Below are positions 48,178-56,428 of a stretch of 56,428 nt of DNA, piece by piece. The DNA is from Thermoplasmata archaeon. GTDB taxonomy: Archaea; Thermoplasmatota; Thermoplasmata; Lutacidiplasmatales; UBA184. The position numbers and the translations under genes were made by a program. The stretch is from positions 1 through 56,428 of the forward strand of contig DAHUZZ010000012.1 of assembly GCA_027314915.1 (NCBI GenBank), written 5' to 3'. The notes beneath the pieces are model-generated. The model ran no database searches. It was not told the origin of the DNA and was given only the letters and a program-made list of their open reading frames with translations. Each line of letters starts with the position of its first letter. Position 1 is the stretch's first letter.

Positions 48178-48929
48178 TCGGTGATCGTGAAGGGGCGCCG
48201 CTCGAGGTCGTGGGCGGAGCCGCGCATCCGGAGGATCTTGACCTGGCGCACCGACCGGTCGCCGATCCACTTCCGGGTCAGGACGATCTCGCCGCGGCTC
48301 AGGACCTCCTCCGCCGTGAGGATCATCCGGTCCGACGCCGTGGCGGTGATCAGGGTCGTGACGTTCTTCTCGCTCAGGAACCTCAGGAGCGACTGGATCT
48401 CCGTCCGCTCCGCCTGGATCTCTCCGGACTGCTTCATGGCGAACCGGCGGATCGCCGACATCGAGTCCACCAGGACCCGGGTGAAGTTCCGCTCCGCCAT
48501 CTGCTGGCGGAGCTTGAGGTGGATCGACTGGATGGAGATGTCCTCCACGTCGGAGGACTTCCCGCGGTCCGCCTGGATCTCGCGCATCGACTTGAGGTCC
48601 CCGAGCGCGCGGATCTCCTGGACGTCGTTCATCCGCTTGATCTTCTGCTGGCCGGGGTTCGCGTCCAGGGTCCGGAGCGAGGAGAGGTCCCAGCCGAAGG
48701 CGCCCACGTTGTCCATGATCTCCCCGGGCGGCTCGTCGACCGCGACCAGGAGCACGTCCTCCCCGTGGACGAGCCCCTCGAGGAGGAACCGCAGCCCGAT
48801 GAGCGTCTTTCCGCTGCCGGAGCCGCCCGTGAGGAGGTAGGGCCGCCCCTTGAGCAGGCCGCCGCCCAGCATCCGGTCGAGCCCGGGGATGCCGGTGCTG
48901 GCGCGGAGCTCGCCGGGATCGTCGCTCAC
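48156..48929 (-). CDS. KaiC/RadA-like RecA-superfamily ATPase (short)
   Basis: A 257-residue single-domain ATPase of the archaeal KaiC-like/GvpD group. It begins with the family opening TGIPGLDRMLGGGLLKGRPYLL, Walker A GGSGSGKT, the acidic DEPPGE after the second strand, Walker B RVLVDSMSAI, and a SRGEIVLTRKW end segment. Such proteins hydrolyse ATP and often act in signalling with kinases or motility. GTG start; translationally coupled (4-base overlap) to the larger paralogue upstream, with which it may form a mixed oligomer. Confidence 0.85.
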   Translation of the reverse strand: MSDDPGELRASTGIPGLDRMLGGGLLKGRPYLLTGGSGSGKTLIGLRFLLEGLVHGEDVLLVAVDEPPGEIMDNVGAFGWDLSSLRTLDANPGQQKIKRMNDVQEIRALGDLKSMREIQADRGKSSDVEDISIQSIHLKLRQQMAERNFTRVLVDSMSAIRRFAMKQSGEIQAERTEIQSLLRFLSEKNVTTLITATASDRMILTAEEVLSRGEIVLTRKWIGDRSVRQVKILRMRGSAHDLERRPFTITDQGVVVG

Positions 48930-51097
48930 GGGCCCTCACCGTGCCCCGTCGGCGCCCCCGCGACCGGGGCGGCCGTCGTATCGAGCGACGTGAGGACCGG
49001 GGCGCCCGAGCCCGGGACCTCGGGGCTCGGCGGAGGGGGCTCCACGGTGCCCTCGCCCGGCCCCGGCTCGACGGCGGGATCGGCCGGTTCGAGCTTCGCG
49101 GACGGCTTGCGGCGCGGGCTCCTACGTTTCTTGGGAGGTGCCGGGAGCGCGGAGGGGTCGTGGGCGGGCGCGTCCTCGGTCCCCGCGGCCGGGCCGCCGG
49201 TCGCCTTCGTGCTGCGGCGACGGCGCACACCGGTGGTGCTGCCCGCGGCCCGCTTCCGCCGCTTCGGCAAGGTCGCGTCGGCGGGCGCCGAGAGCTCCGA
49301 GAGGGCCGGGCCGGCGACGGGGAGGCCCGGGATGGGGGTCGGCCCCGTCGCGGGACCGGCCGGCACCGTGGGCGCGACCGGTGCGGCCACGTCCGGGGCC
49401 GTCGCAGGGGGGCTTGGGGCCGGAACGGGCGGAGGAGGGGCCGGCGCGGGACCCGATCCCCCTGCGGGCGACGGGGCCGCCGGGGCTCCGACCTCGAGCG
49501 ACTCGAACGTGGGTCCGAAGGAGACCGCGCCCGCCTGCGCGGCCGGGATGGGGGCCGGCTCGGCCCGGAGCGCGGGCCGGGCGGCCACGGGCGAAGCTCC
49601 GGGCGGAGGGGGCGCGAGCGCCGGTGCGCTCGGGACCGGTCCCGCGGGGGCTGACCGCGGGGTCGTCGCCGCCGGGCCGCTCGCGTCGGGCGGCCGACCT
49701 CCGGTGAGGACCCCCAAGGGAACGGTGGAGGGCGGGGACGGGGGGAGGGTCCGCGGGGGCTCGGGCCGGAAATCGATCGCCGGGGCCACCGGTGCGGGCT
49801 CGACCACCTCGGCGATCGGCTCGGGGGGGGCGGGCGGCGCCGCCCGCGCGGCCGCCCCGACGGGCGCCGCCGGAACGAACGTGGCCGGAAGGGCGCTCGA
49901 GATGTTGTCGACCATCCGCTTGAGGTCGGCGTGGGGGAGGAGCCGGTCCGGGAGGTCGGGGAGCGGCTTCGGCGGGCGGAGCTCGTGCTCGGCCGCGGGG
50001 CGCGAGCTCCGGTAGCCGAGCGTCATCTGCCGGACGAGCCCGCGCGCCTCGATGAGCGCCTTCTGGGCGGGCAGCAGCTGTCCATCGACGAGCGACTGGC
50101 GGGCATGGTCGAGCGAGCCCCGGATCGCTCCGAGATCGAGCCGGGCGCGAGCGAGCTCCTGGATCTCCTGCGTGATACCATCGAGGATCTCCCCGACCGC
50201 GTCGACGACGGGCGGGGGGCTCCCGACGGTGACGACGAGCGGCGCGACGTGCTCCTCGGCGATGTCCCCCGGCAGGATCCTGGCGATCATCCGGGTGTCC
50301 CGGCTGATCGTCTCGTCGAGCCGGATATCGAGCCCCCGCGCGCCGATCCGGTAGGGATGGAGACGGACGTCGTGCGAGCTGCCCCGGAACTTCTCGACGC
50401 CGATGGCGCGGACCGTCGCCCCGTCGTGCTCCCAGCGGAAGAGCCGGATCTCGCCGCGGGCGAGCATCCGCTCGGGCGTCTCGAGATCCTCCCAGCCGGA
50501 CTCGACGATGAGCAGCGTCGTGAGCTTGAGGTCGACGAGGAACCTGAGGAAGGACTGCGCACCGACCGACTCGTCGAACCCCTTCATGCAGAAGTACTGC
50601 AGCGCGGTGAGGGAGTCGATGACGAGCCGGCGGTAGTGCCGGCGGGCGCACTGCATCTTGAGCGTCTGCTCGAGCGCGGTCAGGGTGACCTCGACGCTCG
50701 CGAGTTCGGGGCTCCTGCGGATCTCCCGCCCCACGGTCGCGAACCGGGCGGCGTCCCGGACCTGCGCCACGTCCTTGAACGGGGTGCGCTCGTACCGCAT
50801 CACGTCCGGGATCGCGTCGAAGACCCAGACCTTGTCCAGCTCCGGCTGGAGGACCCGGTGGTTGAACCGCATCTCGTTGGGCGGCTCCTCGAGCGTGACG
50901 ATGAGGGTCTCTTCGCCCTGCCGGGCGCCCTCGATCAGGAACCGCAGGGCGAGCGTCGTCTTGCCGGTGCCGGACGGACCGACGAGGAGGTAGGGGCGCC
51001 CCCCGAGCAGGCCGCCGTGGAGCATCGTGTCGAGCTCCGGGATCCCCGACGAGAGACGGGGAGCGGGCGCGGGCCGGTTGCGCGGTGGGTCGGGCAC
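48926..51097 (-). CDS. KaiC-like ATPase with long basic Pro-rich C-terminal tail
   Basis: A 723-residue protein. Residues about 15-265 are a KaiC-like ATPase (SSGIPELDTMLHGGLLGG, Walker A GPSGTGKT, TLEEPPNE, Walker B RLVIDSLTAL). A helical segment of about 100 residues follows (QEIQELARARLDLGAIRG, a coiled-coil candidate). The last 330 residues are Pro/Ala-rich with basic clusters (KRRKRAAGSTTGVRRRRS and KKRRSPRRKPSAK) like DNA- or polyanion-binding tails. GTG at 51097 is chosen; the frame is open further but the TATA-like CATTTATC (51157-51166) lies upstream. First of a two-gene operon. Confidence 0.82.
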   Translation of the reverse strand: MPDPPRNRPAPAPRLSSGIPELDTMLHGGLLGGRPYLLVGPSGTGKTTLALRFLIEGARQGEETLIVTLEEPPNEMRFNHRVLQPELDKVWVFDAIPDVMRYERTPFKDVAQVRDAARFATVGREIRRSPELASVEVTLTALEQTLKMQCARRHYRRLVIDSLTALQYFCMKGFDESVGAQSFLRFLVDLKLTTLLIVESGWEDLETPERMLARGEIRLFRWEHDGATVRAIGVEKFRGSSHDVRLHPYRIGARGLDIRLDETISRDTRMIARILPGDIAEEHVAPLVVTVGSPPPVVDAVGEILDGITQEIQELARARLDLGAIRGSLDHARQSLVDGQLLPAQKALIEARGLVRQMTLGYRSSRPAAEHELRPPKPLPDLPDRLLPHADLKRMVDNISSALPATFVPAAPVGAAARAAPPAPPEPIAEVVEPAPVAPAIDFRPEPPRTLPPSPPSTVPLGVLTGGRPPDASGPAATTPRSAPAGPVPSAPALAPPPPGASPVAARPALRAEPAPIPAAQAGAVSFGPTFESLEVGAPAAPSPAGGSGPAPAPPPPVPAPSPPATAPDVAAPVAPTVPAGPATGPTPIPGLPVAGPALSELSAPADATLPKRRKRAAGSTTGVRRRRSTKATGGPAAGTEDAPAHDPSALPAPPKKRRSPRRKPSAKLEPADPAVEPGPGEGTVEPPPPSPEVPGSGAPVLTSLDTTAAPVAGAPTGHGEGP

Positions 51098-51200
51098 CGA
51101 TTGAGTCCTCGAGGTTCGGAACGCCTCGGGCCCGGTACACTGGCGGGGTTCCGGGAGATAAATGGTGAGGTTGGGGTCGCACCGGTCGGGGCCCGCAAGC

Positions 51201-51208
51201 TCCTTACG
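51201..51208 (+). promoter_or_regulatory. TATA-like box for the PGI/PMI gene
   Basis: TCCTTACG, centred 26 bases before the ATG at 51231; weaker than the others. Confidence 0.4.
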
Positions 51209-51230
51209 CCCTCCGGTTCCACCCCGCACG

Positions 51231-52325
51231 ATGGTGCCGAAGGAACCGACCGGGGCCGAGCGGATGCGCGCGCTGGCGCTCCAGCTCCCCCATCAGCTCC
51301 GCGACGGGTTCCGGGCCGGCCTCGAGTCCGTGGCGACGATCCCGGCCGACGCCTCCAGCGTCGCGCTCTTCGGCATGGGCGGAAGCGCCATCGCCGGCGA
51401 TCTGGCCGCCACCCTCACCGATCCCGAGACCGAGCTCTCCCTCCGGGTGATCCGCTCCCCGGAGCTGCCGCGCAGCCTCCACCGGGGTGGCCACGCGCTC
51501 ATCGCGAGCTACTCCGGCAACACGTGGGAGACGCTCCACGCCTACGACGAGGCCGGCCGGCGCGGGATCCCCCGGGTCGTGCTCACGTCCGGGGGCGCGC
51601 TCGCGGAGCGCGCCGCGGAGGACGACGTGCCGTGCGTGGTGGTCCCGGCGGGGGGCCCCCCGCGCGCATGGGTCGGGTTCGTGCTGGGGGGGGTCCTCGG
51701 ACTGCTGGACCCCGCCTTCCCCGAGTCCAACGAGGACCGCATCGGTCAGGCGGTCGAGATCCTCGAGAAGCGGATCGCGGGGTACGCCTCGCGGCGGGGT
51801 CCGCCGTCCCGCTGGGCCGCCCAGCTCAAGGGGCGCGAGCCCGCGATCTACACCGAGACCGGCTTCGCCGGCCTGGCCCGCCGATGGAAGACCCAGCTGG
51901 AGGAGAATGCGAAGCGGGGGGCGAGCTTCGACGTGGTCCCCGAGCTCTTCCACAACGCGGTCGTCGGCTGGGACGCGATCTCCGCCGCCGCGGCCGCGCA
52001 GCACGCCGTCGTCCAGCTCGAGTGGAGCGAGGCGCCGGCGACCACGGCGGCCCGTTTCGGCTACCTGGCCCGGTTGCTCGGGGATCGGAAGGTCACGGCG
52101 ATCCGGGTCCCCCTCTCGGCGCCCGACCGGCTGGTGGCGCTGGTGACGGGCGTGTCGCTCGGGGACTTCTTCAGCCTGGCCGTCGCGGAGCAGGCCCACG
52201 TGGACCCCTACCCCGTCGACGCGATCACCCGGATGAAGACGTCGCTCGAACGGACCGCCGACCGCGCGGTGCCCCGAGCGACCGCGCCGGCGCCGCGGGC
52301 CGGTGCGCGCGCCTCCCGGCCCTAG
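51231..52325 (+). CDS. Bifunctional phosphoglucose/phosphomannose isomerase
   Basis: A 364-residue double-SIS-domain enzyme interconverting fructose-6-phosphate with glucose-6- and mannose-6-phosphate. First SIS: FGMGGSAIAGDLAA and SYSGNTWET; then VLTSGGALAERA, the Arg-containing middle and ELFHNAVVGW with the catalytic His. This is the crenarchaeal/thermoplasmatal type, not the cupin-type archaeal PGI. Mannose-6-phosphate supply fits the neighbouring glycosyltransferases. The C-terminal 25 residues are a Pro/Ala/Arg tail. Confidence 0.92.
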   Translation: MVPKEPTGAERMRALALQLPHQLRDGFRAGLESVATIPADASSVALFGMGGSAIAGDLAATLTDPETELSLRVIRSPELPRSLHRGGHALIASYSGNTWETLHAYDEAGRRGIPRVVLTSGGALAERAAEDDVPCVVVPAGGPPRAWVGFVLGGVLGLLDPAFPESNEDRIGQAVEILEKRIAGYASRRGPPSRWAAQLKGREPAIYTETGFAGLARRWKTQLEENAKRGASFDVVPELFHNAVVGWDAISAAAAAQHAVVQLEWSEAPATTAARFGYLARLLGDRKVTAIRVPLSAPDRLVALVTGVSLGDFFSLAVAEQAHVDPYPVDAITRMKTSLERTADRAVPRATAPAPRAGARASRP

Positions 52326-52341
52326 CTCGGCGGGGTCCCCC

Positions 52342-54273
52342 TCAGGAGGACCGGGGGGCCGGGGCGTCCCGCTCCGCCGGACGGACGCCCGCGATCCAGG
52401 CGAGGACGGGCGCGGCGGCGAAAACGCACGCGTAGTATCCGAGCCAGCAGACGAGCAGGATCCGACCGAAGCCGTTCCACGTCGACGCGATGGGCGAGTC
52501 GAGCACCGCGTAGGCGGCCACCCCGCCGATCAGGAGCGCGAGGGCGGCCTCGAGTCCCGCGGCCCGCAACCCGAGCCCCCTGGAGGCGGGTCCGGCGGTG
52601 GACTTGGGCGTCCGCCGGAAGCCCATCGGGCGGTGGAGGAGTCCCCGGAGCGAGGCCCGCAGGTTCACCATCTTGAGGGCGTACCAGAACCCCATCACGC
52701 CGATCGATTCGCCGAGGGTGACCCTCGTCACCCGGCCCAGGGCGAGCCGGGTCTTCACGAGGCCGTCCACCACGAGGAGCATCGGCGCGAGCGAGACCCC
52801 CACCAGCAGGGCGGCCGAGGGGGTCGCCCAGACCAGCCCGTCGACCGAGCCGAGCACCATGGTCGAGAGCGCCCCGACCATGGCGAGCAGGAAGATGCCG
52901 TCGGTCCAGAAGATCCCGCTGGAGAGGAAGTCGACCCGCTGGCGGAGGGTCAGCCGCGCCCCCCCGAGGATGCGCAGGTCCTTCCGGAGCATCTGCATCC
53001 CGCCGAACGCCCACCGGGAGAACTGGGACTTGAGATCCGGGAACCGGTTCGGCGCATACCCGGCCCCCAGCACGACCGGCAGGTAGACCGAGGTGTAGCC
53101 GGCCGCGTAGAGGCGGAGCGAGACCTCCGCATCCTCCGTGATCGAGCCCTCGTCCCAGCCCCCGACGCTGCGCAGCGCCGAGCGACGGAGCACCCCCATC
53201 GTCCCGCAGAAGATGCTGCTGGCGGCCTCGGCGCGGACGGGCTGGATCACCCGGTAGAAGTAGGCGTCGGCGAGGCAGTAGAGCCGCGTGAAGTGGGAGT
53301 CGGCGCCGTTCCAGTAGGACTGGGGCGTCTGGATCCACGCCACGCGGTCGTCCGCGAACGCCCCGAGCGTCTGGCGCAGGAAGTCGGGGGCCACGCGGTA
53401 GTCGGCATCCACGACCGCGAGGTACTCCACCCCGGCCGGCAGCGACCGCTCCCCGTCGTTGAGGGCGCCCGCCTTGAACCCGCGCCGGTGGGCGCGGTGA
53501 AGATACTCGACGTGCAGGTCGCGGCAGAGCCCTTCGAGCTCGCGGCAGGCCTCGGGGTCGGTCGAGTCGTCGAGCAGCTGGAGCACGAGCCGGTCCCGGG
53601 GGTAGTCGAGCCGCCGGAGCGACGCGAGGCACTCCCGGACGAGCCCCACCGGTTCGTCGTAGCAGGCGACCTGCACGGCCACCCTCGGCTCGGGGCCCGC
53701 GAGCGGCCGGGCGCTCCGCGGCTCCCGGAGGGCGTCGCCGGCCAGGAACTCGAGGGTGTAGAACTGGTAGAGGAAGACCACGGCGAAGCCGAAGGACTCG
53801 GCCGCCAGGAGGAAGGCCGCCAGGGCCCAGGCCGGCCCGAGGGGCGTGGTGCGGAGGATCGCCACGATGTACTCCACGAACCCGAAGGCAAGGAACCCGA
53901 GCCCGAGGTAGGCGATCACACCCTCGGCCCGCCAGTGCCGCCGGGCGCTGAGCGCCCCCGAAAGGGCTCCCAGGGCGGTGCCCAGGATCAGGGGGGCCGG
54001 AACGAGGAACGGGAACAGGAAGCCGAGCGGATCGCCGGTCGAGAGCCAGAGCACCAGCGCGGCCGAGAGGTAGGCGACGACCTCGCCGACGAGGGCTCCC
54101 AGGACGGTACGGATCCACAGCCGGTCGCCCGGGCGGCCGGCGGGATCGTCCCCGCGCGGTGGCCGCGCCAGGAGGAGCCACGCGACGACGATCAGCACCG
54201 CGCCCGCGACGAAGAGCGGGAGGGGCCCTCCCACCGAGATGGCGGACCAGATGAGCGCGCTCGGATCAGGCAT
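52342..54273 (-). CDS. Membrane family 2 glycosyltransferase (cellulose synthase-like)
   Basis: A 643-residue processive-type glycosyltransferase. Five N-terminal membrane helices (to about residue 170), then the GT-A catalytic domain (190-420) with QLLDDSTD, VVDADYRV, TEDAEVSLRL and the product-binding SQFSRWAFGG (the QxxRW motif), then four or five C-terminal helices and a Pro-rich end. It should polymerise or add a hexose at the membrane from a UDP- or GDP-sugar; polymer unknown. It follows the secreted protein gene by 24 bases and probably shares its promoter. ATG 54273. Confidence 0.92.
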   Translation of the reverse strand: MPDPSALIWSAISVGGPLPLFVAGAVLIVVAWLLLARPPRGDDPAGRPGDRLWIRTVLGALVGEVVAYLSAALVLWLSTGDPLGFLFPFLVPAPLILGTALGALSGALSARRHWRAEGVIAYLGLGFLAFGFVEYIVAILRTTPLGPAWALAAFLLAAESFGFAVVFLYQFYTLEFLAGDALREPRSARPLAGPEPRVAVQVACYDEPVGLVRECLASLRRLDYPRDRLVLQLLDDSTDPEACRELEGLCRDLHVEYLHRAHRRGFKAGALNDGERSLPAGVEYLAVVDADYRVAPDFLRQTLGAFADDRVAWIQTPQSYWNGADSHFTRLYCLADAYFYRVIQPVRAEAASSIFCGTMGVLRRSALRSVGGWDEGSITEDAEVSLRLYAAGYTSVYLPVVLGAGYAPNRFPDLKSQFSRWAFGGMQMLRKDLRILGGARLTLRQRVDFLSSGIFWTDGIFLLAMVGALSTMVLGSVDGLVWATPSAALLVGVSLAPMLLVVDGLVKTRLALGRVTRVTLGESIGVMGFWYALKMVNLRASLRGLLHRPMGFRRTPKSTAGPASRGLGLRAAGLEAALALLIGGVAAYAVLDSPIASTWNGFGRILLVCWLGYYACVFAAAPVLAWIAGVRPAERDAPAPRSS

Positions 54274-54297
54274 CGGGAGGTCCCACGGCCGACCCCG

Positions 54298-56373
54298 TCA
54301 AGGGGACGCCGCCCGCCGACCCCCGTCGGTCGCCCCGGGGTCGGAGGGGGCCGGAGCCGGGGCGGGTTCGGCGGCGACGGCGGACCGCGCGGCGGAGGGC
54401 GGGGGCCCCGCTCTCCGGCGGCGGAGCAACAGGAGCCCCAGGAGCACGACGAAGACGGCCAGCACGCCGTAGCCGACGAGCAGGAAGAACTCGTTCGTGG
54501 ACGTGAACGCCGGATAGGCCTTGGAGAAGTTCAGGTTGGCGGCCGCCCCCGGCGCGCGGACCGTGACGTTCACCTTCTCGGTCTCGGAGAGGCTCGTGAG
54601 GGCGTAGGTCGCGCTCCAGCTGCCCGTCACCAGGTACCGACCGGCGGGGACCAGGAACTCCAGGCTCCCGGAGCCGCCGGTGACGCCCGAGGCCACGGTC
54701 GCTCCCGTCGTGGAGTTCACGACCTGGACGAAGACCTGGGAGAGCCCGCCCCCGCCCGAGTCGGTGGTGGTGACGGTCAGCGTGAAGACGTTCCCGACCG
54801 TGAGGACGAACGGCCCGTCGCCCGACACGGTGACCGACTGCGCCCAGACGACCTCCGCATCCTCGTAGATCACCGACACGCTGTAGTTGCCGGCCGGGGC
54901 CTGGACGAGGGTGAGTTCGCCCGAGGCGTTCGTCACGCGCGACGGCAGCACGCTGCCGTTCGGGTGCACGATCGAGACCAGGGCATAGGCGAGCGGAGCG
55001 TGGGACCCGGTCACGAACTCGAAGACCGGGTAACCGACCGCGGCCCGGAGGACGATCTCCTGGCCCGGCCCGGTGACGTACGCGGACTGGGTCCCGACCG
55101 GCACGCCCTGCCACACGACCGAGAACGTGAACTCGGTCGCACGGGACAGGTCAAAGCCGGCGTACCCCGTGGCGTTCGTCGTGTTCTGAGCCAGCAGGGT
55201 CCCGGCCGACCGGACCTGGACGACGGCGCCGCGGAGCGGCAGGTCGTGGTCGTCCACGGTCGCGACCCGGATCGGCACCGGTGGAAGCCCGACGGTGACG
55301 GACGCCACGCCGATCGCCTCCCGGCCGTAGTAGGCCGGCAACGTCGCCTCCCCCCCGAGGTTGACGTTCGTATCGTCGATCGACGTGACCGTGAAGTTGT
55401 AGCTCCCCGGGACGAGGGAGGAGTAGTTGAACGCGGTCCGGTAGGTACCGTTGAGGGCGCCCGGCGGGGCCGGGGCGGGAGCGGCCGTCATGGGGACCGG
55501 GCCGTAGACCACGGTTCCCGTCGCCCGTTCGACGACGGTGAACTCCACCGGGAAGCTCTCGAAGTCGTAGGCTCCCAGCGGGTCACTCACCACGGCGTCC
55601 ACCGTGACCGTCGCGTTCCCCTTCGTCGGGGGGAGGACCGTCGTCGGCGTGCCGTTGGCCGGCAGGATCGAGACCACGGGCACGACGAGGTAGGTGCTCG
55701 CCGGTATCGCGACGGTGCTCACGTACGTCGTGCCGGCCACCGCCCCCCACCAGATGCCGTAGGACTCGGCGGTGTTGCCGCTGACGGTGATGTTCACTTC
55801 GATGGAGTCGGCGGCCGGCACGGTCCGGTGGAGCGTCGGACCGGTGAGCGCCACCGATTTCGCCGTCGACCCTCCCGGACCGAGGCTGCCCGCCGAGTTC
55901 GCGGGACCGGCGCCCAGCAGGGTGAGGGTCCCGGACGCGCTCAAGGAATAGACGGTGAGGGTGATGCTCCCGCCCGAGGGTGCGCTTCCGCTCTCGTTCA
56001 GGTAGAGGTTGGCCCCCACCGTGCCGTTGAGCGTCAACGCCCCGGCGAGCTGCGGGGCCATCACGAACGCGACCGAATCGTAGTGCTCGCCCACGGTCAC
56101 CGCCCCGGTGCCGCTCCACGGCGCCCGGGAGTCGTTCACCGTGGACAGGATGTCCAGGTAGTGGGCCGCGCCGACCGCCACGCCGTTCGAGGAGTTGTGG
56201 AGGAAGAAGAGCAGGTTCGTGGGGGTCGGTGGTCCGCCGCTCCAGGGGGTCGCGGCCGCCGGAAGGGCGATGCCGGGGGCGAAGCAGAGCACGCCCAGGG
56301 CGAGGCTCACGAGCGCGGTCCATGCCATGCGGGCACGGTTCCGGCCCTTCCCCTCGATCGGCCGAGGCGTCAT
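54298..56373 (-). CDS. Secreted membrane-anchored protein with Ig-like/carboxypeptidase-regulatory domains
   Basis: A 691-residue surface protein. A signal peptide (MAWTALVSLALGVLCFAPG, residues about 16-34) is followed by a large N-linked-glycosylation-prone beta domain, then three or more CarboxypepD_reg/Ig-like repeats (LPLRGAVVQVRSAGTL, GELTLVQAPAGNYSVSV, GSLEFLVPAGRYLVTGSW) and a C-terminal TM helix (about 635-658) with a short Pro/Ala-rich cytoplasmic tail. No enzyme motif. Likely an S-layer-associated or polysaccharide-binding protein acting with the downstream glycosyltransferase. The ATG at 56373 is 29 bases from a TATA-like CAAATAC at 56398-56405. Confidence 0.82.
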   Translation of the reverse strand: MTPRPIEGKGRNRARMAWTALVSLALGVLCFAPGIALPAAATPWSGGPPTPTNLLFFLHNSSNGVAVGAAHYLDILSTVNDSRAPWSGTGAVTVGEHYDSVAFVMAPQLAGALTLNGTVGANLYLNESGSAPSGGSITLTVYSLSASGTLTLLGAGPANSAGSLGPGGSTAKSVALTGPTLHRTVPAADSIEVNITVSGNTAESYGIWWGAVAGTTYVSTVAIPASTYLVVPVVSILPANGTPTTVLPPTKGNATVTVDAVVSDPLGAYDFESFPVEFTVVERATGTVVYGPVPMTAAPAPAPPGALNGTYRTAFNYSSLVPGSYNFTVTSIDDTNVNLGGEATLPAYYGREAIGVASVTVGLPPVPIRVATVDDHDLPLRGAVVQVRSAGTLLAQNTTNATGYAGFDLSRATEFTFSVVWQGVPVGTQSAYVTGPGQEIVLRAAVGYPVFEFVTGSHAPLAYALVSIVHPNGSVLPSRVTNASGELTLVQAPAGNYSVSVIYEDAEVVWAQSVTVSGDGPFVLTVGNVFTLTVTTTDSGGGGLSQVFVQVVNSTTGATVASGVTGGSGSLEFLVPAGRYLVTGSWSATYALTSLSETEKVNVTVRAPGAAANLNFSKAYPAFTSTNEFFLLVGYGVLAVFVVLLGLLLLRRRRAGPPPSAARSAVAAEPAPAPAPSDPGATDGGRRAASP

Positions 56374-56397
56374 GTCGCGAGGTCCTCCGATGGATAG

Positions 56398-56405
56398 GGT
56401 ATTTG
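56398..56405 (-). promoter_or_regulatory. TATA-like box for the secreted protein/GT2 operon
   Basis: CAAATACC on the minus strand, centred about 29 bases upstream of the ATG at 56373. Confidence 0.55.
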
Positions 56406-56428
56406 AACGTACGTCCTTGGACCCGATC

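Noticed and set aside
52303-56397. A plus-strand open frame of about 1360 codons opposite the GT2 and Ig-like genes
   Set aside because: Low-complexity Arg/Gly/Asp/Glu translation; the minus strand carries clear glycosyltransferase motifs and TM helices.
1-56428. CRISPR arrays or Cas genes
   Set aside because: No regularly spaced repeats and no Cas-like protein were seen on either strand.

Overview
The window is chromosomal DNA of a very GC-rich archaeon. Archaeal markers are a geranylgeranyl reductase, a full-length archaeosine-type tRNA-guanine transglycosylase with PUA domain, Kae1, a thiolase-DUF35 pair, bifunctional phosphoglucose/phosphomannose isomerase, family 5 uracil-DNA glycosylase, an Hjc-like nuclease, and AT-rich TATA-like boxes about 26-30 bases before many start codons, mostly without Shine-Dalgarno sites (leaderless mRNAs). 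The mix of zinc-ribbon membrane proteins and fatty-acid genes fits an uncultured Thermoplasmatota lineage. That placement is an inference; the archaeal call is firm.

Layout. 1-1731 is a mobile-element pile-up: the end of an IS21-like element has cut a group II intron reverse transcriptase, and that intron sits inside the reverse transcriptase of a second group II intron. 1833-14156 is metabolism (3-hydroxyacyl-CoA dehydrogenase/enoyl-CoA hydratase fusion, GcvH, SAH hydrolase, a cbs-cgl-cysS-adh transsulfuration operon) plus a 1168-residue membrane protein with cytoplasmic zinc ribbons. 14275-20916 holds an unassigned membrane iron-sulfur locus next to a divergent BlaI-like repressor, a membrane metallopeptidase and a secreted protein. 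20802-28888 is lipid, tRNA-modification and repair genes. 29128-33265 is acyl-CoA and lipid handling with a tRNA-Ser(GCT) whose T-loop is split by an intron. 33270-35844 is an Hjc-like nuclease facing an AAA+ ATPase and its zinc-ribbon partner. 35978-44052 is a SPFH/coiled-coil/zinc-ribbon/membrane operon and a giant TPR protein with a cross-brace zinc finger. 44190-56373 holds an HD phosphohydrolase, a dienoyl-CoA reductase-like SDR, a cupin, two glycosyltransferases, two KaiC/RecA-like ATPases, PGI/PMI and a secreted Ig-like protein.

How genes fit together. The HAD/hydratase fusion, 3-hydroxybutyryl-CoA dehydrogenase, thiolase/DUF35, SCP2 protein, dienoyl-CoA reductase-like SDR and quinone-oxidoreductase-like ADH suggest beta-oxidation or short-chain acyl-CoA interconversion. 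ahcY, cbs and cgl give an S-adenosylhomocysteine to homocysteine to cystathionine to cysteine route, and cysS is translated from the same operon. The strongest novelty leads are the T-loop tRNA intron, the nested group II introns, the BlaI-linked membrane Fe-S locus, and the zinc-ribbon/SPFH/TPR region.
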